From Berberis thunbergii (Eukaryota; Streptophyta; Magnoliopsida; Ranunculales; Berberidaceae): 64,000 nt of DNA. The translations under genes were made by a program, and so were the position numbers. Shown piece by piece: positions 26,201-36,091 of the stretch; the stretch's first letter is position 1, and each line of letters begins with the position of its first letter. Where the stretch lies: NCBI GenBank assembly GCA_003290165.1, contig QNQO01000219.1:1-64000 (forward strand), written 5' to 3'. The notes under the pieces are model-generated. The model worked only from the letters and a program-made list of their open reading frames with translations, searched no databases and was not told where the DNA came from.

Positions 26201-29200
26201 AAAGAAGATTTGCAAGATATTCTAAAACTACATACTAGGACTACCGGCACCACCACCAATAATGTCTTGAAGTGAAACATTGCTAATCTCTTTTCTGATA
26301 AGAGCAGGTCCTGCTTTATTAAGAGTATCTTCTGATAATGAAGTCGTAACAGCGATACATCTGCAAATACAAATAAGAAATTATTTACATATGATGCACG
26401 TTTTTTAAGTTGAACGGACAGAGAGTAAACACCATTTTTAGTTCTGGCAGAGCATATACACATAATATCAACAGATTCATACCGCATTTGTGCAGCTTTA
26501 GCAGCTTGTACTCCAGCAAGTGCATCTTCAATTACAATACACTGGAAAACAATCATACATATACTTGTTTGACATTGACAGTGTAAAAATAAAACAAAAC
26601 CAGAATGACCTTTTGCATTCATTAATATCAATCTCAATAGTCTGTTCTAGAATCAAACAAATAATGATTATGATATATGGAAATATAAAAAGCGCAGTTG
26701 GGGTCTTGGCCTAAGAAAATATAGCTATGGGGAGCTTGAAGCTCTTGTAAGTTAATAGGAGGTATATAAAGGATGTAGTCCATTGTGTTCGAGTTACTTC
26801 ACGGAAGGATCTTAAAGGTCTACAAGAAAATTTTGTTAGTTAATTCGTTTTACGAGATCTTGGGAACTGAAAGTCTCATTAAAGTTACCAACCATTACAG
26901 TGATTCTGAAAAGAACCTTAACTGTTAGTGCTGGCTGGAAAGATTCTATGCTGACCCAAACAGAAGAACTTACATGCAGAATTCACTGACAAACTCTTTC
27001 ATCACTGACTCTTTCAAACACAGTTCAAGATAGATTCCTCTCTTCTTTTGACAGCTTACGAAGGATACCTTATTCAACTCAGTGCCCCTCAAGGAACTAG
27101 AAAATGGATGCAGTCATTTAGCTGTGGAACAAACACTATGTTCTACGCAGCTTTTTTGTCGTGCTATAAGATTTTAGGGTTTTATAACAGATCATCGTCA
27201 CTGTAAAGTGCATTGATCTCCATAGACTTCCCCAGCCTCAAACTTCAGAGGTGTTCGATTTAAGGAGCTTACATTTCACCTTTGAGGATGTTGCGATACC
27301 TTTGGAATATACGTGCAAGCTGTGACATGTTTTTTGCTTTTGCACCGTCCTTTAGTGCCTTGCTAGAGGTTATGCATCGTTGTCGCTATTTTCTTTTCTT
27401 CTTTTTTTTCGTTCGACATTTTTTTTCACCATCCAAAAGAACAATAGTATGGATTTTATATTTTTGGGTGTGTGTCAGTGTGTTGGGGGGGGGAGGATAT
27501 GTTCACCATCTAAACATCAGCACCAGGAAAAGGGTGAAGGACAGTGAAATTAGTGGGACTCAAACCAAATAGTTATCCTTCCAAAACAGCCAACTTTAGG
27601 GCTGATGTGCTTCATGGCTGGAACCTGGAAGTGTCAAGCTTACTCTAAGGATAAGAGCGGTATAGCTTGGTCTCTAATTACCTTCGTCATTGTCTAGAGA
27701 GGAATAGTTGGGTATTTGGAAGCTCATCCTTATCTAGAGATCGTCTCATCATGATTCATGTCATGGATGTCATTAGTTTTCTTTGGTAAATGTGCTCCGC
27801 TCGCTATCTCTAGTGTTCGATTCCTCCAATTTATGTTAGACTGTGAGCAATTTATGAGGGTTCAATAATGCTTTATTATTGTTTCTTGGATAGGAGCCTA
27901 GGCCTTTGTAATCTTGCCTTTGTACAGTTTGGTTTCATACTCAATCAGTTTTGGGCATTTCTCAAAAAATAAAAAATATAAAAGAGGCCTTTAGAGGTTA
28001 ATCACTTGAATGTACAGAATGAATGATTTCCATTTTCCACGTTGATAGTTCAATTACATTAAGAGGATATCTTTGATAATCAATGGCAGAGTGCTTTCTA
28101 GTAAAAAAAAATATATATATATTTTAGAAGTGATGATATTCATCAGATTGTAAAACAATGAATGTTATTCTTTCTACCAGAAAGCTGCCACATCAAACGG
28201 CAGCACAAGGTTGCATTGATGTGGTACTTTCATGGTAAATTAGTACAATTCAAATTGCAAACCAAGGTGATCCATACTTTTTCAAATGAGTAAAAAAGCA
28301 CATTCCACAAATTATGAAAATAAGACAGTTCATTGTAGATTAGTATACCTCACTAGGGTCTACATTCAAGCTCTTTGATGCCGCTAAGAAGATATCTGGG
28401 GCAGGTTTCAAGTTCTCAAATGCATCTGCCGATACGATGGCATCGAACCTGACATCATGAAATGTGGAAGGTATCATCATCAGATCCAAGAAAGATTAAC
28501 ACAAGAGTTTTTCATTTAGGAAATTCAATTCCATTTCCAAGATGCATTTACTCATCTAGAAACAAAATCTGATAGTACAAATAACAATTCTTACTGCCTC
28601 TGCTGATTCAAGCAAGTAGCAAAGCATACTGGGGGATGGAACTATAATAGTGGAATCTTGAAGCATTCTCAAGCTGCATTCACGAGGTTCTTTTAGATTC
28701 TAGTTTCTGTCAACTACTTAAAAAGTGTCCCCAAGCCCTCAAAGTGGAGGTATTTAAGAATGACACGTGTGCATGGAAAAGGTAACACGTTGCAGACTGT
28801 AATGCCAGGGTGCCAATGATTTCTGATGATTAACAGCAAGCGAAAATGCCCGGACACAGAGAGAGACATAAACATAAAACATGAGAGAACTATGAGAAAA
28901 GATAATTGAATCTCTATAATCCTCACAGATTATTCTTTTATGGAAAAGACTGTTGAAGGACTATGGAAATGTGTAATTATGTGAATTTGGTGTAAATTAA
29001 ATTCATGTCTCTTAACTTATGACGTGTACAAGAGCAACAGCCACAACTTCAGGGAGTTGGTATAAATTTATAGAAATGGTTTCTTGGGGGTTAAAAGTCC
29101 TAAGTTTTGCAACTCTTTTGAAATGTAAAACCAAGAACTATAGAAACTTAAGGATTTGTAACACCACACATCAGTGTTCATAAATCATTAAATTGTATTA

Positions 29201-30318
29201 ACGCCTGGAACTCATTACAGTTAATCCCGGCATTTAAACATTCAACGTGACTTTTTTCTCTCTCTCTCCTCGTTATTATTGGAGGGCAGGGGATCAGCAT
29301 TCAAATGTAGATTGTGTTGGTTTGTTTTCTTAAAATACAATGTATACGAGAAACTGACTCTATGAGAGGAGTGGAAACAAAAACGTCACCAATTACTCGA
29401 GCTTACAATGATATTGGTATGCCAGCAGCAATCAAGTTCGCATCAACCTTAACCCGATCAGCACTGGATGCAACCGCAACCTTAAGCCCATATCTTTTAC
29501 ACTGAGAAACATACATTAACAAACAACCAATCATACAATGCCAGCCCAAAAAATTCATCCAATTAACAAACCAATCAAACATCTTACCTCCTCAATCAGT
29601 TCAAGCGCTCCCGGATACCCAATGCCAAAGCCTGGCTTCGCATACTGCAAAAAAACACATGATAATATCAAGAATCAAGTTTTCCAAAACTCAACAAAAA
29701 TCTTTACAACAGATGTTACAATTCAATTACATTATTCAAATATATCTCGAAAAAGCGCTCCTTGGCTTTCTTGATATCAAACCCTGCCACTCCCTTCATC
29801 TTCGCAACTCCGCCAAGAAAATTCGCCTCACCTAATTATCAATTTCCACCAAAACACAACAATTAGGTCAAATAAAATATGAAGAATTTAATCAACGTAA
29901 TCGATGACATCGAAGAACATATAAAATTAAAGAAACCTAGGTTACCAGTGCCAGTGAACTGCATGAAGTCTTCGGTCTTGACTTGGACGCCCATTTCGGC
30001 GAACATATCGACTGCGGCCATTCTTGATGGCTCTTCGCTGTTGCAGAGGACTCCGTCCATATCAAAAAGCACCGCCGAGACCTTCGCCCACTCTGCTGAG
30101 GTCTCCGAGTCGCTCTTTTCTTCCAATTTCACGCAGGAGGAGATGTGAGTGTTTCTGAGTTTGGTGTATGGAGAGAGTTTTAGGGTTTCGGTTCGCCATT
30201 GGATGGGGGAGTTGAAGAGGTAGAGATGGGAGAGGGCGGGATGTAATTTCGGGGGAAATGGACGGTGGTTTCGGGAAGGAGAGGTGAATGAGGGAGGCGC
30301 GAAGAGTCGGAGCGCCAT
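8284..30318 (-). CDS. SOQ1: SUPPRESSOR OF QUENCHING 1, chloroplastic (28 exons)
   Basis: Complete gene for a thylakoid membrane protein with a stromal HAD-hydrolase domain and a lumenal thioredoxin-like plus NHL-propeller part. The Arabidopsis protein prevents lipocalin (LCNP)-dependent quenching qH. Exons: 30318-29946, 29831-29731, 29644-29588, 29501-29407, 28448-28349, 26541-26483, 26360-26236, 25782-25671, 25060-24973, 24112-24034, 23499-23439, 23335-23260, 20678-20568, 20413-20318, 19434-19312, 18254-18057, 17735-17631, 17429-17365, 13595-13502, 13397-13240, 12323-12283, 12199-12078, 11945-11838, 11424-11332, 10182-10146, 9845-9598, 9478-9332, 8448-8284. The sum is 3237 nt with consistent phases and no stop, giving 1078 residues; the Arabidopsis protein is about 1055. 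The start ATG has A at -3 and G at +4 and precedes a transit-like N-terminus. Least certain are the exon 7/8 junction and the exon 21 acceptor. Confidence 0.96.
8660..8800. repeat. Repeat rich in GTGTCCGAC-type motifs
   Basis: GTGTCCGACGCG, GTTGGACACATGG and GTGTCCGACATG are short direct and inverted variants inside intron 27 of SOQ1. Related GTGTCCAA/GTTGGACGCG/CGTCCGACACG motifs recur at 17055-17150 in intron 18. They probably mark the same transposon family; neither copy has boundaries I could define. Confidence 0.3.
13398..13501 (-). other. SOQ1: SOQ1 intron 19 with non-canonical GC-AG ends
   Basis: Exon 19 ends ACGCAG and the intron begins GCAAGT. It ends with CTCTCAG before exon 20. 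CAG|GCAAGT is the standard context for GC-AG introns, where the rest of the donor is an excellent match to U1. Phase and protein sequence across the junction (GKGATQ then VLNSPWDV) match the family, so this is a true GC donor and not an annotation slip. Confidence 0.85.
14155..16757. mobile_element. Athila-like LTR inside SOQ1 intron 18
   Basis: It begins TGATATTCACATAATTATTA, then CATAATATATCCCTC... and GTTAGTGTTTCG. This matches the start of the LTR at 59050 (TGATATTGACATAATTATTA...). The 3' part carries CCTCGTGGGATCGACC...CACTTGCGGTTATTA, matching the LTR end near 60482-60544. No gag or pol follows it inside the intron, so it looks like a solo LTR. The right boundary is approximate and no target duplication was confirmed. 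Excluding the nested hAT element it is about 1.96 kb. It contains a C/T-rich stretch at 15340-15640 and accounts for most of intron 18. Confidence 0.6.
14230..14866. mobile_element. hAT-type MITE nested in the intron 18 LTR
   Basis: Left end CAGTGTTCTAAAAATCGG and right end CGATTTTTAGAACACTA are inverted, with one mismatch at the outermost base. An 8-bp target duplication TTTTATAG flanks it (14222-14229 and 14867-14874). The subterminal GGCGGCCGCCTAGGCGC and CCTAGGCGCTAGGC motifs repeat, as in known plant hAT MITEs. It is non-coding and younger than the LTR it interrupts. Confidence 0.85.
17949..18027. repeat. Two-copy tandem repeat of about 40 bp in SOQ1 intron 16
   Basis: ATTATTGCTAGTACTTGCAA, continuing AAATGATTATGTAAT, occurs twice back to back (17949-17988 and 17989-18027), differing by a single T. 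It is a recent local duplication close to the exon 16 donor at 18056. Confidence 0.9.
20761..20899. mobile_element. 139-bp hAT MITE in SOQ1 intron 12
   Basis: Left end TAGGGCTGTCAATGGATC and right end CAATCCATTGACAACCGTA are inverted. The flanking 8-bp duplication is CTGCATGA (20753-20760) and CTGTATGA (20900-20907). This is a short non-coding element. Confidence 0.75.
21039..21152. repeat. Two-copy tandem repeat of about 57 bp in SOQ1 intron 12
   Basis: The copies at 21039-21095 and 21096-21152 share CATAATTAA.TCTAGTTATGA and TTGTGGTGCAAATCATGTTGC with a few substitutions, so the duplication is older than the one in intron 16. Confidence 0.8.
22079..22981. mobile_element. Non-autonomous hAT-type element in SOQ1 intron 12
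   Basis: Left end CAATGTTAGTGAATCGTAAA and the reverse complement of the right end CAGTGTTGTATGAATCGGTA are similar terminal repeats. The flanks CTTTTTAA (22071-22078) and CTTTCTAA (22982-22989) fit a diverged 8-bp duplication. Inside is an (AT) run at 22147-22172 and a leader-like stretch (22320-22690) that ends in GAGCCG|GTAAGT, a good splice donor, so a captured 5' exon is possible. No family recognised. Confidence 0.55.
26059..26310. repeat. SOQ1: Tandem duplication of the 3' part of SOQ1 exon 7
   Basis: Copy B (26188-26310) includes the last part of exon 7 and its donor. Copy A (26059-26187) repeats it directly downstream inside intron 7, with the same start ATTATTGAGCGC and end GCAGGTC. 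The copies differ by a few substitutions and a 6-bp length change. Copy A lacks the exon 7 acceptor, so it should be spliced out as intron. Its coding-like sequence could act as a decoy donor region. Confidence 0.9.
26236..30318 (-). other. SOQ1: SOQ1 module 1: transit peptide and HAD phosphatase domain (exons 1-7)
   Basis: Residues 1 to about 65 are rich in Ser, Pro and Arg and poor in acidic residues, as in a chloroplast transit peptide. The HAD domain follows: motif [11 protein letters not shown] puts the nucleophile and acid at D86 and D88. Exon 4 carries [16 protein letters not shown] (motif II region with Ser), exon 5 [14 protein letters not shown] (motif III Lys) and exon 6 [15 protein letters not shown] (motif IV acidic pair). 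All HAD motifs are intact, so a functional phosphatase is expected; in the family this domain faces the stroma. Confidence 0.92.
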
Positions 30319-30459
30319 ATTGGTGGTTTGGAGGGAGTGGGTAGTTTAGTGAAGTGGAGTGGATTATATTGGGGAGGAGTGGAGGAATGACGGGATTGTC
30401 CTTGAGTTTTGGCGGAGTTGTGTGTGTGTTGGATTTGATTGAGTCGGTCGGTGTGAAGC
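30319..30459 (-). promoter_or_regulatory. SOQ1: SOQ1 5' leader and proximal promoter
   Basis: Immediately upstream of the ATG the minus strand is C/A-rich (CACTCCACTTCACTAAACTACC), typical of a plant 5' leader. I see no clear TATA box in this interval, as is common for plastid-protein genes. Foldback copy 7 begins only about 140 bp upstream of the ATG and so lies within the likely promoter. Confidence 0.4.
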
Positions 30460-30567
30460 CCGCGTCGAGGTAACCAGGGAGGGAGGGGGAAGGGTGTTAC
30501 CCTTCATCTCCCTCGAGATTCCCCCTCGCTGGTTTCCTAGCTGGTTTCCTCGCCATTTAGAGAATTC
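30460..30567. mobile_element. Foldback element, copy 7 (partial)
   Basis: The left arm has GCGTCGAGGTAACCAGGGAGG. The right arm has CTCGCTGGTTTCCTAGCTGG then TTTCCTCGCCATTTAGAGAA, the family terminus. The right arm is partly duplicated (CTGGTTTCCT twice) and the left arm is short, so this copy is rearranged or truncated. It lies in the SOQ1 upstream region. Confidence 0.55.
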
Positions 30568-31073
30568 CTGGTGTGTGAGGGAGGGGTAGTGTGGGAAATG
30601 AGGAGGTTGATAAAGTTTGGAATTTTAGTGTTACTTGTTTTTTTTGGCTTTTGTATTTTTTGTGAACCAATCAAAAAATAGGATATTATCTCTAATGATA
30701 CATTGATTGAGAAGGGAGTGAGAATGTCATCCATGTGCAATGCCGCCAGTGAGCTTTGTAATAATTAGTCTCGAGATTGTGGGGATTTTTTTTTTTTTTC
30801 ATAGTTATAAATCTTGTCTCGACTTTAAAACTAGATTTATTGTTGTCTTCCTCTTCTTCTTCTTCTTCGATAATAAACCTGGAAGCTATTTTGACTTTTC
30901 TTGAATTCAATTCTAGTTTTCACTATAAATTTTGATTTGCAAAACCTAAATAATAGCGTTGAATTTCAACCATTTTCATCTATGAAAACAAAATCTTCAC
31001 TTTCATATATTTCAACAACATTTGAATTGTTTTATTCCCCAATATAGAAAACCATGGCCATGACTTCCTCTCT

Positions 31074-31074
<1 letters not shown>
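30568..31074. other. Intergenic, no gene recognised
   Basis: AT-rich sequence with a CTTCTT run at 30849-30866 and a T run at 30788-30799. No protein similarity or terminal repeats found. Confidence 0.4.
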
Positions 31075-31128
<54 letters not shown>

Positions 31129-31530
31129 TCATAAGGCAAGTCGGAGTTGGGGAGACCACCCAATGAATAACAAAGCAAAGAATTACAAACTAGAGAGGAT
31201 ATACCATGCCCCTAGGAGAACAAACACAATAAAATCTAAAGAGACCAGGCACCCCAAGCATGTAGGCTTGGCCTAAAGAACTACATTCTTACATACCACT
31301 GCTTGGACGCATCATCTTATGATATTTCTTTTATTCTCTGAGGCAAAAATTGCAATTGTTCAAAGCTTGAAAGCCAAACTAGCTGATAAGTTAGCAAATA
31401 TGTTGGCTTTTTTGTACACATGACAAAAAATTTGCCTCTTCTAACTGGTTTTGGTAGTATTTGATCTTGTCAACTATATTCCAATACTTTCAAGGGACTA
31501 TCATTAGTTCTTGAATACAGTCAAAAGCAC
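31075..31530 (-). mobile_element. 3' end of a LINE-type retrotransposon
   Basis: On the minus strand, the frame near 31430-31380 reads HVYKKANIFANLSASLAF, a degenerate form of the H-V-Y-R-x-A-N-x-x-A-D-x-L-A motif that ends the RNase H region of plant LINEs. A 3' UTR-like stretch follows, then a run of about 50 A (T on the plus strand, 31075-31127), the poly(A) tail. It is truncated at its 5' side, where a CACTA-like end begins at 31531. Confidence 0.5.
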
Positions 31531-32641
31531 CACTACACCGCAATCCTCATTTATAACATGCCAAAAAACGTTATAACTAGATATGATAACGTTAAATGAC
31601 ATGTTGTGACAACCGACGTTATTAAAAGTCTTGCTCTATGATAGTTGTTGTGGAACGCTATTAAAAGTGTTCTTTTAATAGCATTTGTGATACGTTGTTG
31701 TAACTTCTGTTTACAAAATGTTGTTACATTTTTCTACAGCATTTTTAAAATGTTATTAAATTAATTACTCATAACGTTTTTAAAATGTTATTAAAAATCT
31801 TTGCCATTTTTTTGTCCATTTGATTTTGTAGGGAATATTTGGCACCACAACTTGCACTCACCCACACCACCCATCTAATTTTTACTTTCCCACACCATGC
31901 ATTTTCTATCCCACACCGTTGTTCTGTTCCACACCACCTATAAAAAGAAAATTTTAAATCTTTCTCCCATCCCAAATTTGAAACGATTGAGAGCTCCCTC
32001 TTCCCTCTCAAGTTTCTCTTTTCTCACCACCACCATTCTTCTTTTTGATCTTCTTATCCTTATTCTCCGATCTTCTTATTTTTCTCTCATTTTGCTTCTT
32101 CCCTTCCCTCTCCATCTAGAGGCACCCCCTCGTATATCATTTTCATTCTTTCAAATCGAAATTGAAAACGAAGTCAAAGAAGTACAAGATTTGGAGCCTT
32201 TATAGGATGTCAACCTCAATTTTGTCGTTGCCCCTCTCCCTCTTCTTATTTTCCTTCCCGCCGCACTCTGTTTTTTTTTATCGCCCTCGCGGCAGACCAT
32301 GCAATGAAAAAAATGACCTTCGTAAAGGTGCCTCCAAATAAAAAACTCGCAGTCGCGAAGGATCGCCACGGGAGCGAGACAAAACAAAAACAGAATGCGA
32401 TAGGAGGGAGAAGGAGAGAGAGAAAGGCGACAGCCTATGCGAGGAGAAGAGAGAGTGAGAGAAGAAAAGAAGGGAACTGAGAGAGTGTGAGAGAATAAGA
32501 AATAGTAGAAAAAAAACAGGGAGAGTGGAAGGAGAATAATAAGATGGAGAGGGGAAGGAGAAGGGGCGACGATGGTTGTGGCTCCATCTCCACTATCTCT
32601 CGCCATTGTCGGTCGTCTCTCTCCGTCCCTCGCAATTGATG
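31531..32641. mobile_element. Left flank of an older, degenerate CACTA-like element
   Basis: It starts CACTACACCGCAATCCTC and is followed by repeated AACGTTATAA/GCTATTAAAAGTG motifs, like a CACTA subterminal region. The stretch near 31834-31875 (TATTTGGCACCACAACTTGCACTC) has an inverted match near 42530-42560 (GTAAGTTGTAGTGCCAAATA). This suggests one outer element that once spanned both sides of the CACTA inserted at 32642. Its right terminus (near 42615, GTGTAGCAGT) is damaged, so the assignment is tentative. Confidence 0.4.
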
Positions 32642-34324
32642 CACTACAACAAAAGTCCTCTTTTATAGCATTTCATAATAGCGTTTTTCATTCATTTGCT
32701 ATAAAAGCCAATTTTTACTTCCTATGGAAATCAAATACGCTATTAAAATTGGGCGGGAATTGAAAACGCTGAAGGCGCTCGCCCAAATATTGACATCCCG
32801 CGATTTTCCACTCTCTCCAACCTACAAACCTGCTTCAACATTTCCAAATGAACCAACATGGGGATTTGAAAAACGCTGAAGGCGCTCACGTCTCTCTCTT
32901 CTGCAAATCTCCTCCTCTATTTCTCCCTCTCATGTTGACATCCTTCTCATGTTTCCCTTTCCCTCTCATGTTGACATCCTACATCGACATCCTTCTCATG
33001 TCTCCCTCTCCTGCAATTCCCGTGTTGCTCTGGAGAGAACGAAATGAAGCAAGAACGACAACAGCAACCGTCTCTCTGTTGCTCTCTGTTGCAGATATGG
33101 TTTGGTTTGAGTGTTGGAAGTAAAGGTACCTCTCTCTCTACTCCTTTCATCATCTTACTCTTCTTGTTCATTTCGATCACTTTTTCTCTAAAACCCAAGC
33201 TCCAAAAACGTGCCCAGACAGATTTTAACTTAGGGTTTCTATTGATTGTAGAAGATTCAGGTTTGATCAAGCATGAATTTGTGACACGGATGATGAATTT
33301 GAGGATGGAGAGTTGGAGCTAATGTTTCATAGGTAGGTAACACATCTGATTCTTAGTTGTCATTTTTCATTTTATCATTCTGAACTGATTACTCTTCATT
33401 TCTATCCCAATGAAGATTGATTAAGTCAAAGACATGGTAAATGAAAACCTAATCCCCTGTTTCATAAGCAAGAGTTGTGTTTTCCTTACAAGTCTTGCTA
33501 GGTTATTGTTGGGAACATAAATGGTTCAAGGTTGTATCAGTGAATTTTGTGTTGCCTGTTTAAGCTTGTCAACTCAACTCCTTTTGTGATGTTTTGGGTC
33601 ATTGAAGGATTGTTGTAGCTTAATCTTAATGGAAATTTTGTTATTTTTCCTCTTTTCGGGAACTCATATGGTCAAAATTCATTTTCTTTGTTTGATGTCT
33701 AGGCTTCTAATTTCAGGGATGTAAGTGGTAGTAGCCTAGTAGGTGTCTTAAAGTGGGTTTGTTTTTAATCAATATAAACTCAATTTTGTGTGTAATTTAT
33801 AGATTAATGCAGGAGACGCATGACAATGGTTCATCTTTTATTGAGTTTCTCTGGAAATCACTTGTTTATACCCAGATACTGCCGGTAAGCACTACTAGAT
33901 GGAAGGAGATTGATATCTGTAATACTTAATGCTTGGATTCTAGAAGTTCTATGTCATGTTATTTGTTGTTCTCTTTCTGGTTTTGGTCTTTGAATTTTGC
34001 AGTACAAAATCTGTGAACTAAATCTTGGTCGAATTTGATCTTGAAGGTTGATCTTGAGGTGCTATACTTCACCAATGTTCATTTCATTTGAGCTTATGTT
34101 TGTTTTATGAGAAGAAATGGTCATTGAGATGATAGGATCTTATGTCACCGATGCATTATGTAGTTCAAGTTGTAGGTTCTCATGGTTTTCGTATAGTTTC
34201 ATTTAGGAAATTTGCATATTTACTTCACTGTCATCAAAGTTATGCAATGGGGTTCCTTTCAATGCTTTTGATCTAGGGTGTGGGACTTGCATTTGAGTTC
34301 ATGCAATTGGTGCTTCCACGACAG

Positions 34325-36091
34325 GGACATTGCTCCTGATGAGGAAGAAGTTGCAGAAGCCTTGTTTTCTTTGGCAAGAATGTCACCAAACAATGAAAGC
34401 AATGCGGAAGAACAACTTCAGAAGAAAAACGTTCTCTTTTGCAGGAAACAATAATAAGTCCTACTCTTTCAAGTGGAGGTTTATATCATATCTTTATATT
34501 CCTGATTGTTACAGTTCATTCTTTACTTATTCCATCTGTTCAACATCTCAATCATTCAATTCTGCAGCTCCAAAATACAAGAACATCCCGTCTCAACATG
34601 CATCTTTAGCAATCAAAGCTATTGATATCTCTTCTAGCTTAGAAGGATCAGCTGCAAAAGCTGAGAAATGGAGCTCTTTGTCTGAATCAATTGGTACAGA
34701 TAGATCTAATGCAGCTGGGTATCCTAAACTTGACCTAAGTCTGCAAAGTTCAATGTCTCTAGAAGATCGTGCAAAGATTTCTGGACCATCTACAATAGCC
34801 CATTCAAATGATATACCATCGCATGCTGCTTCAATGATGGGTGTTTCAGCTCAATTTTCACATGGGACAGGGTGTGTATATCTCTGTTTTACAGTAGATT
34901 TTAACTTGTACAGTTGTCTGATCTTCTCCTCCTCATTTCACTTGATCCACTAGCAGATCAGTACAATTGGCAAACCCGGTCTCATCTCTTCGTGAACAAA
35001 TGCTAGAGAATGGACCACGACTGGTATGCTTCCAATTCCAAATGTGAATCCCCTTTTGAAGGGAACTGATTATAATCTGTAATGGTTGGCTTGGTGTGTT
35101 TTTGCTTTGCAGGTTGTGAATGCACTCGGAAAAGAGGTGCATCACTCTATCAATTGGGAAAAAGGAACAACCTAACGTTGCATACACATGGAGAAGGTAG
35201 GTCTTTCTAAAAGAGATACTTTACAATCCAAGAACCTTGTAATATGAACATTTGTAAAGTCGTCTTTATTATCAATTAGCTGATCATGGTCCTGTTATTC
35301 AGCTTCTTGCATTGCAGGTCCATCCTTGTTGCCAGGAATGTTAAGTTTGGTGAAATCAGAGCAGACATACTCTGTTTTAATACATATATAAAGTTTGATA
35401 TACTCTGTTTTAATCTGAATGTACTCTCTGACTGCATCATTTTAGAAACTTGATAGTAGACATATATAGTTAGTATATATGAAGTAATAGGATGCAGACA
35501 TATATAGTAGTATCCAGAGCACATAAATACATAATAAAGTTTTGATATACTCTGTTTTAATCTGAATATACTCTTTGACAGCATCATTTTAGAAACTTGA
35601 TAGGGATTATTTAACAATGATTTTCATATCTACATACAAGTTCAAGTCTTTCATTGACTGAGCTGGCGAATTAATTAAAGTTCTTCCAATAAAAGTGTGC
35701 TTTGAGGGGCATAATGTTGGGTCTAGTGTTATGAATTGCAAAGGCCCTCCTAATAGGACAGTAGCGTGTAGGTGTAATTCTAATAGTGTTAATGGCAAAT
35801 GTTGAAAAATTCTTTTTTAGGGGGTTTCATGCTCATTACTTAATACTCTTTCATGAAAAGCAAAATTTTGATTGGCTGGTAACTTAAGCAATCATCAGTG
35901 TAAAAGGGGCACGGTCAGACATTTTTTTCAATGATATCTTAGTTAATCACTATTGGCTCTTTATGAATGCGGCCCTTAGCTATTTACATACCTTTCCTTC
36001 TTTGCACAAAGTGTCATTATCTCACATGCCACTAGGTAGCAGGCCTTGCAATGGAAGATATGATAGCTTGGATGCAAGAAGGTGGTCAGGT
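34325..36091 (+). pseudogene. Captured fragments of one or more unidentified genes
   Basis: Coding-like segments with good splice sites. About 34325-34443 reads DIAPDEEEVAEALFSLARMS. About 34567-34872 is Ser/Ala-rich (ASLAIKAIDISSSLEGSAAK). About 34956-35022 reads SVQLANPVSSLREQMLENGP. About 36041-36090 reads GLAMEDMIAWMQEGGQ with a GTAAGA donor. The acidic and Ser-rich composition looks like a nuclear or regulatory protein, but I do not recognise the family. The segments may come from more than one gene. Confidence 0.45.

Noticed and set aside
26113..26637. A 174-codon minus-strand frame across SOQ1 exons 6 and 7
   Set aside because: It joins exon 6 to intron sequence and the duplicated exon 7 copies in a different frame. 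The spliced SOQ1 model explains the coding parts.
27590..27990. Non-LTR element in SOQ1 intron 5
   Set aside because: A run of coding-like sequence ends in an A-rich tail near 27970, but no conserved motif was readable, so it is not listed as a feature.
32151..32644. Hydrophobic minus-strand frames that look like a signal peptide protein
   Set aside because: The region is purine/pyrimidine-biased flank of the CACTA elements. Leu/Ser/Phe runs follow from CT-rich sequence, and no splice or family evidence supports a gene.
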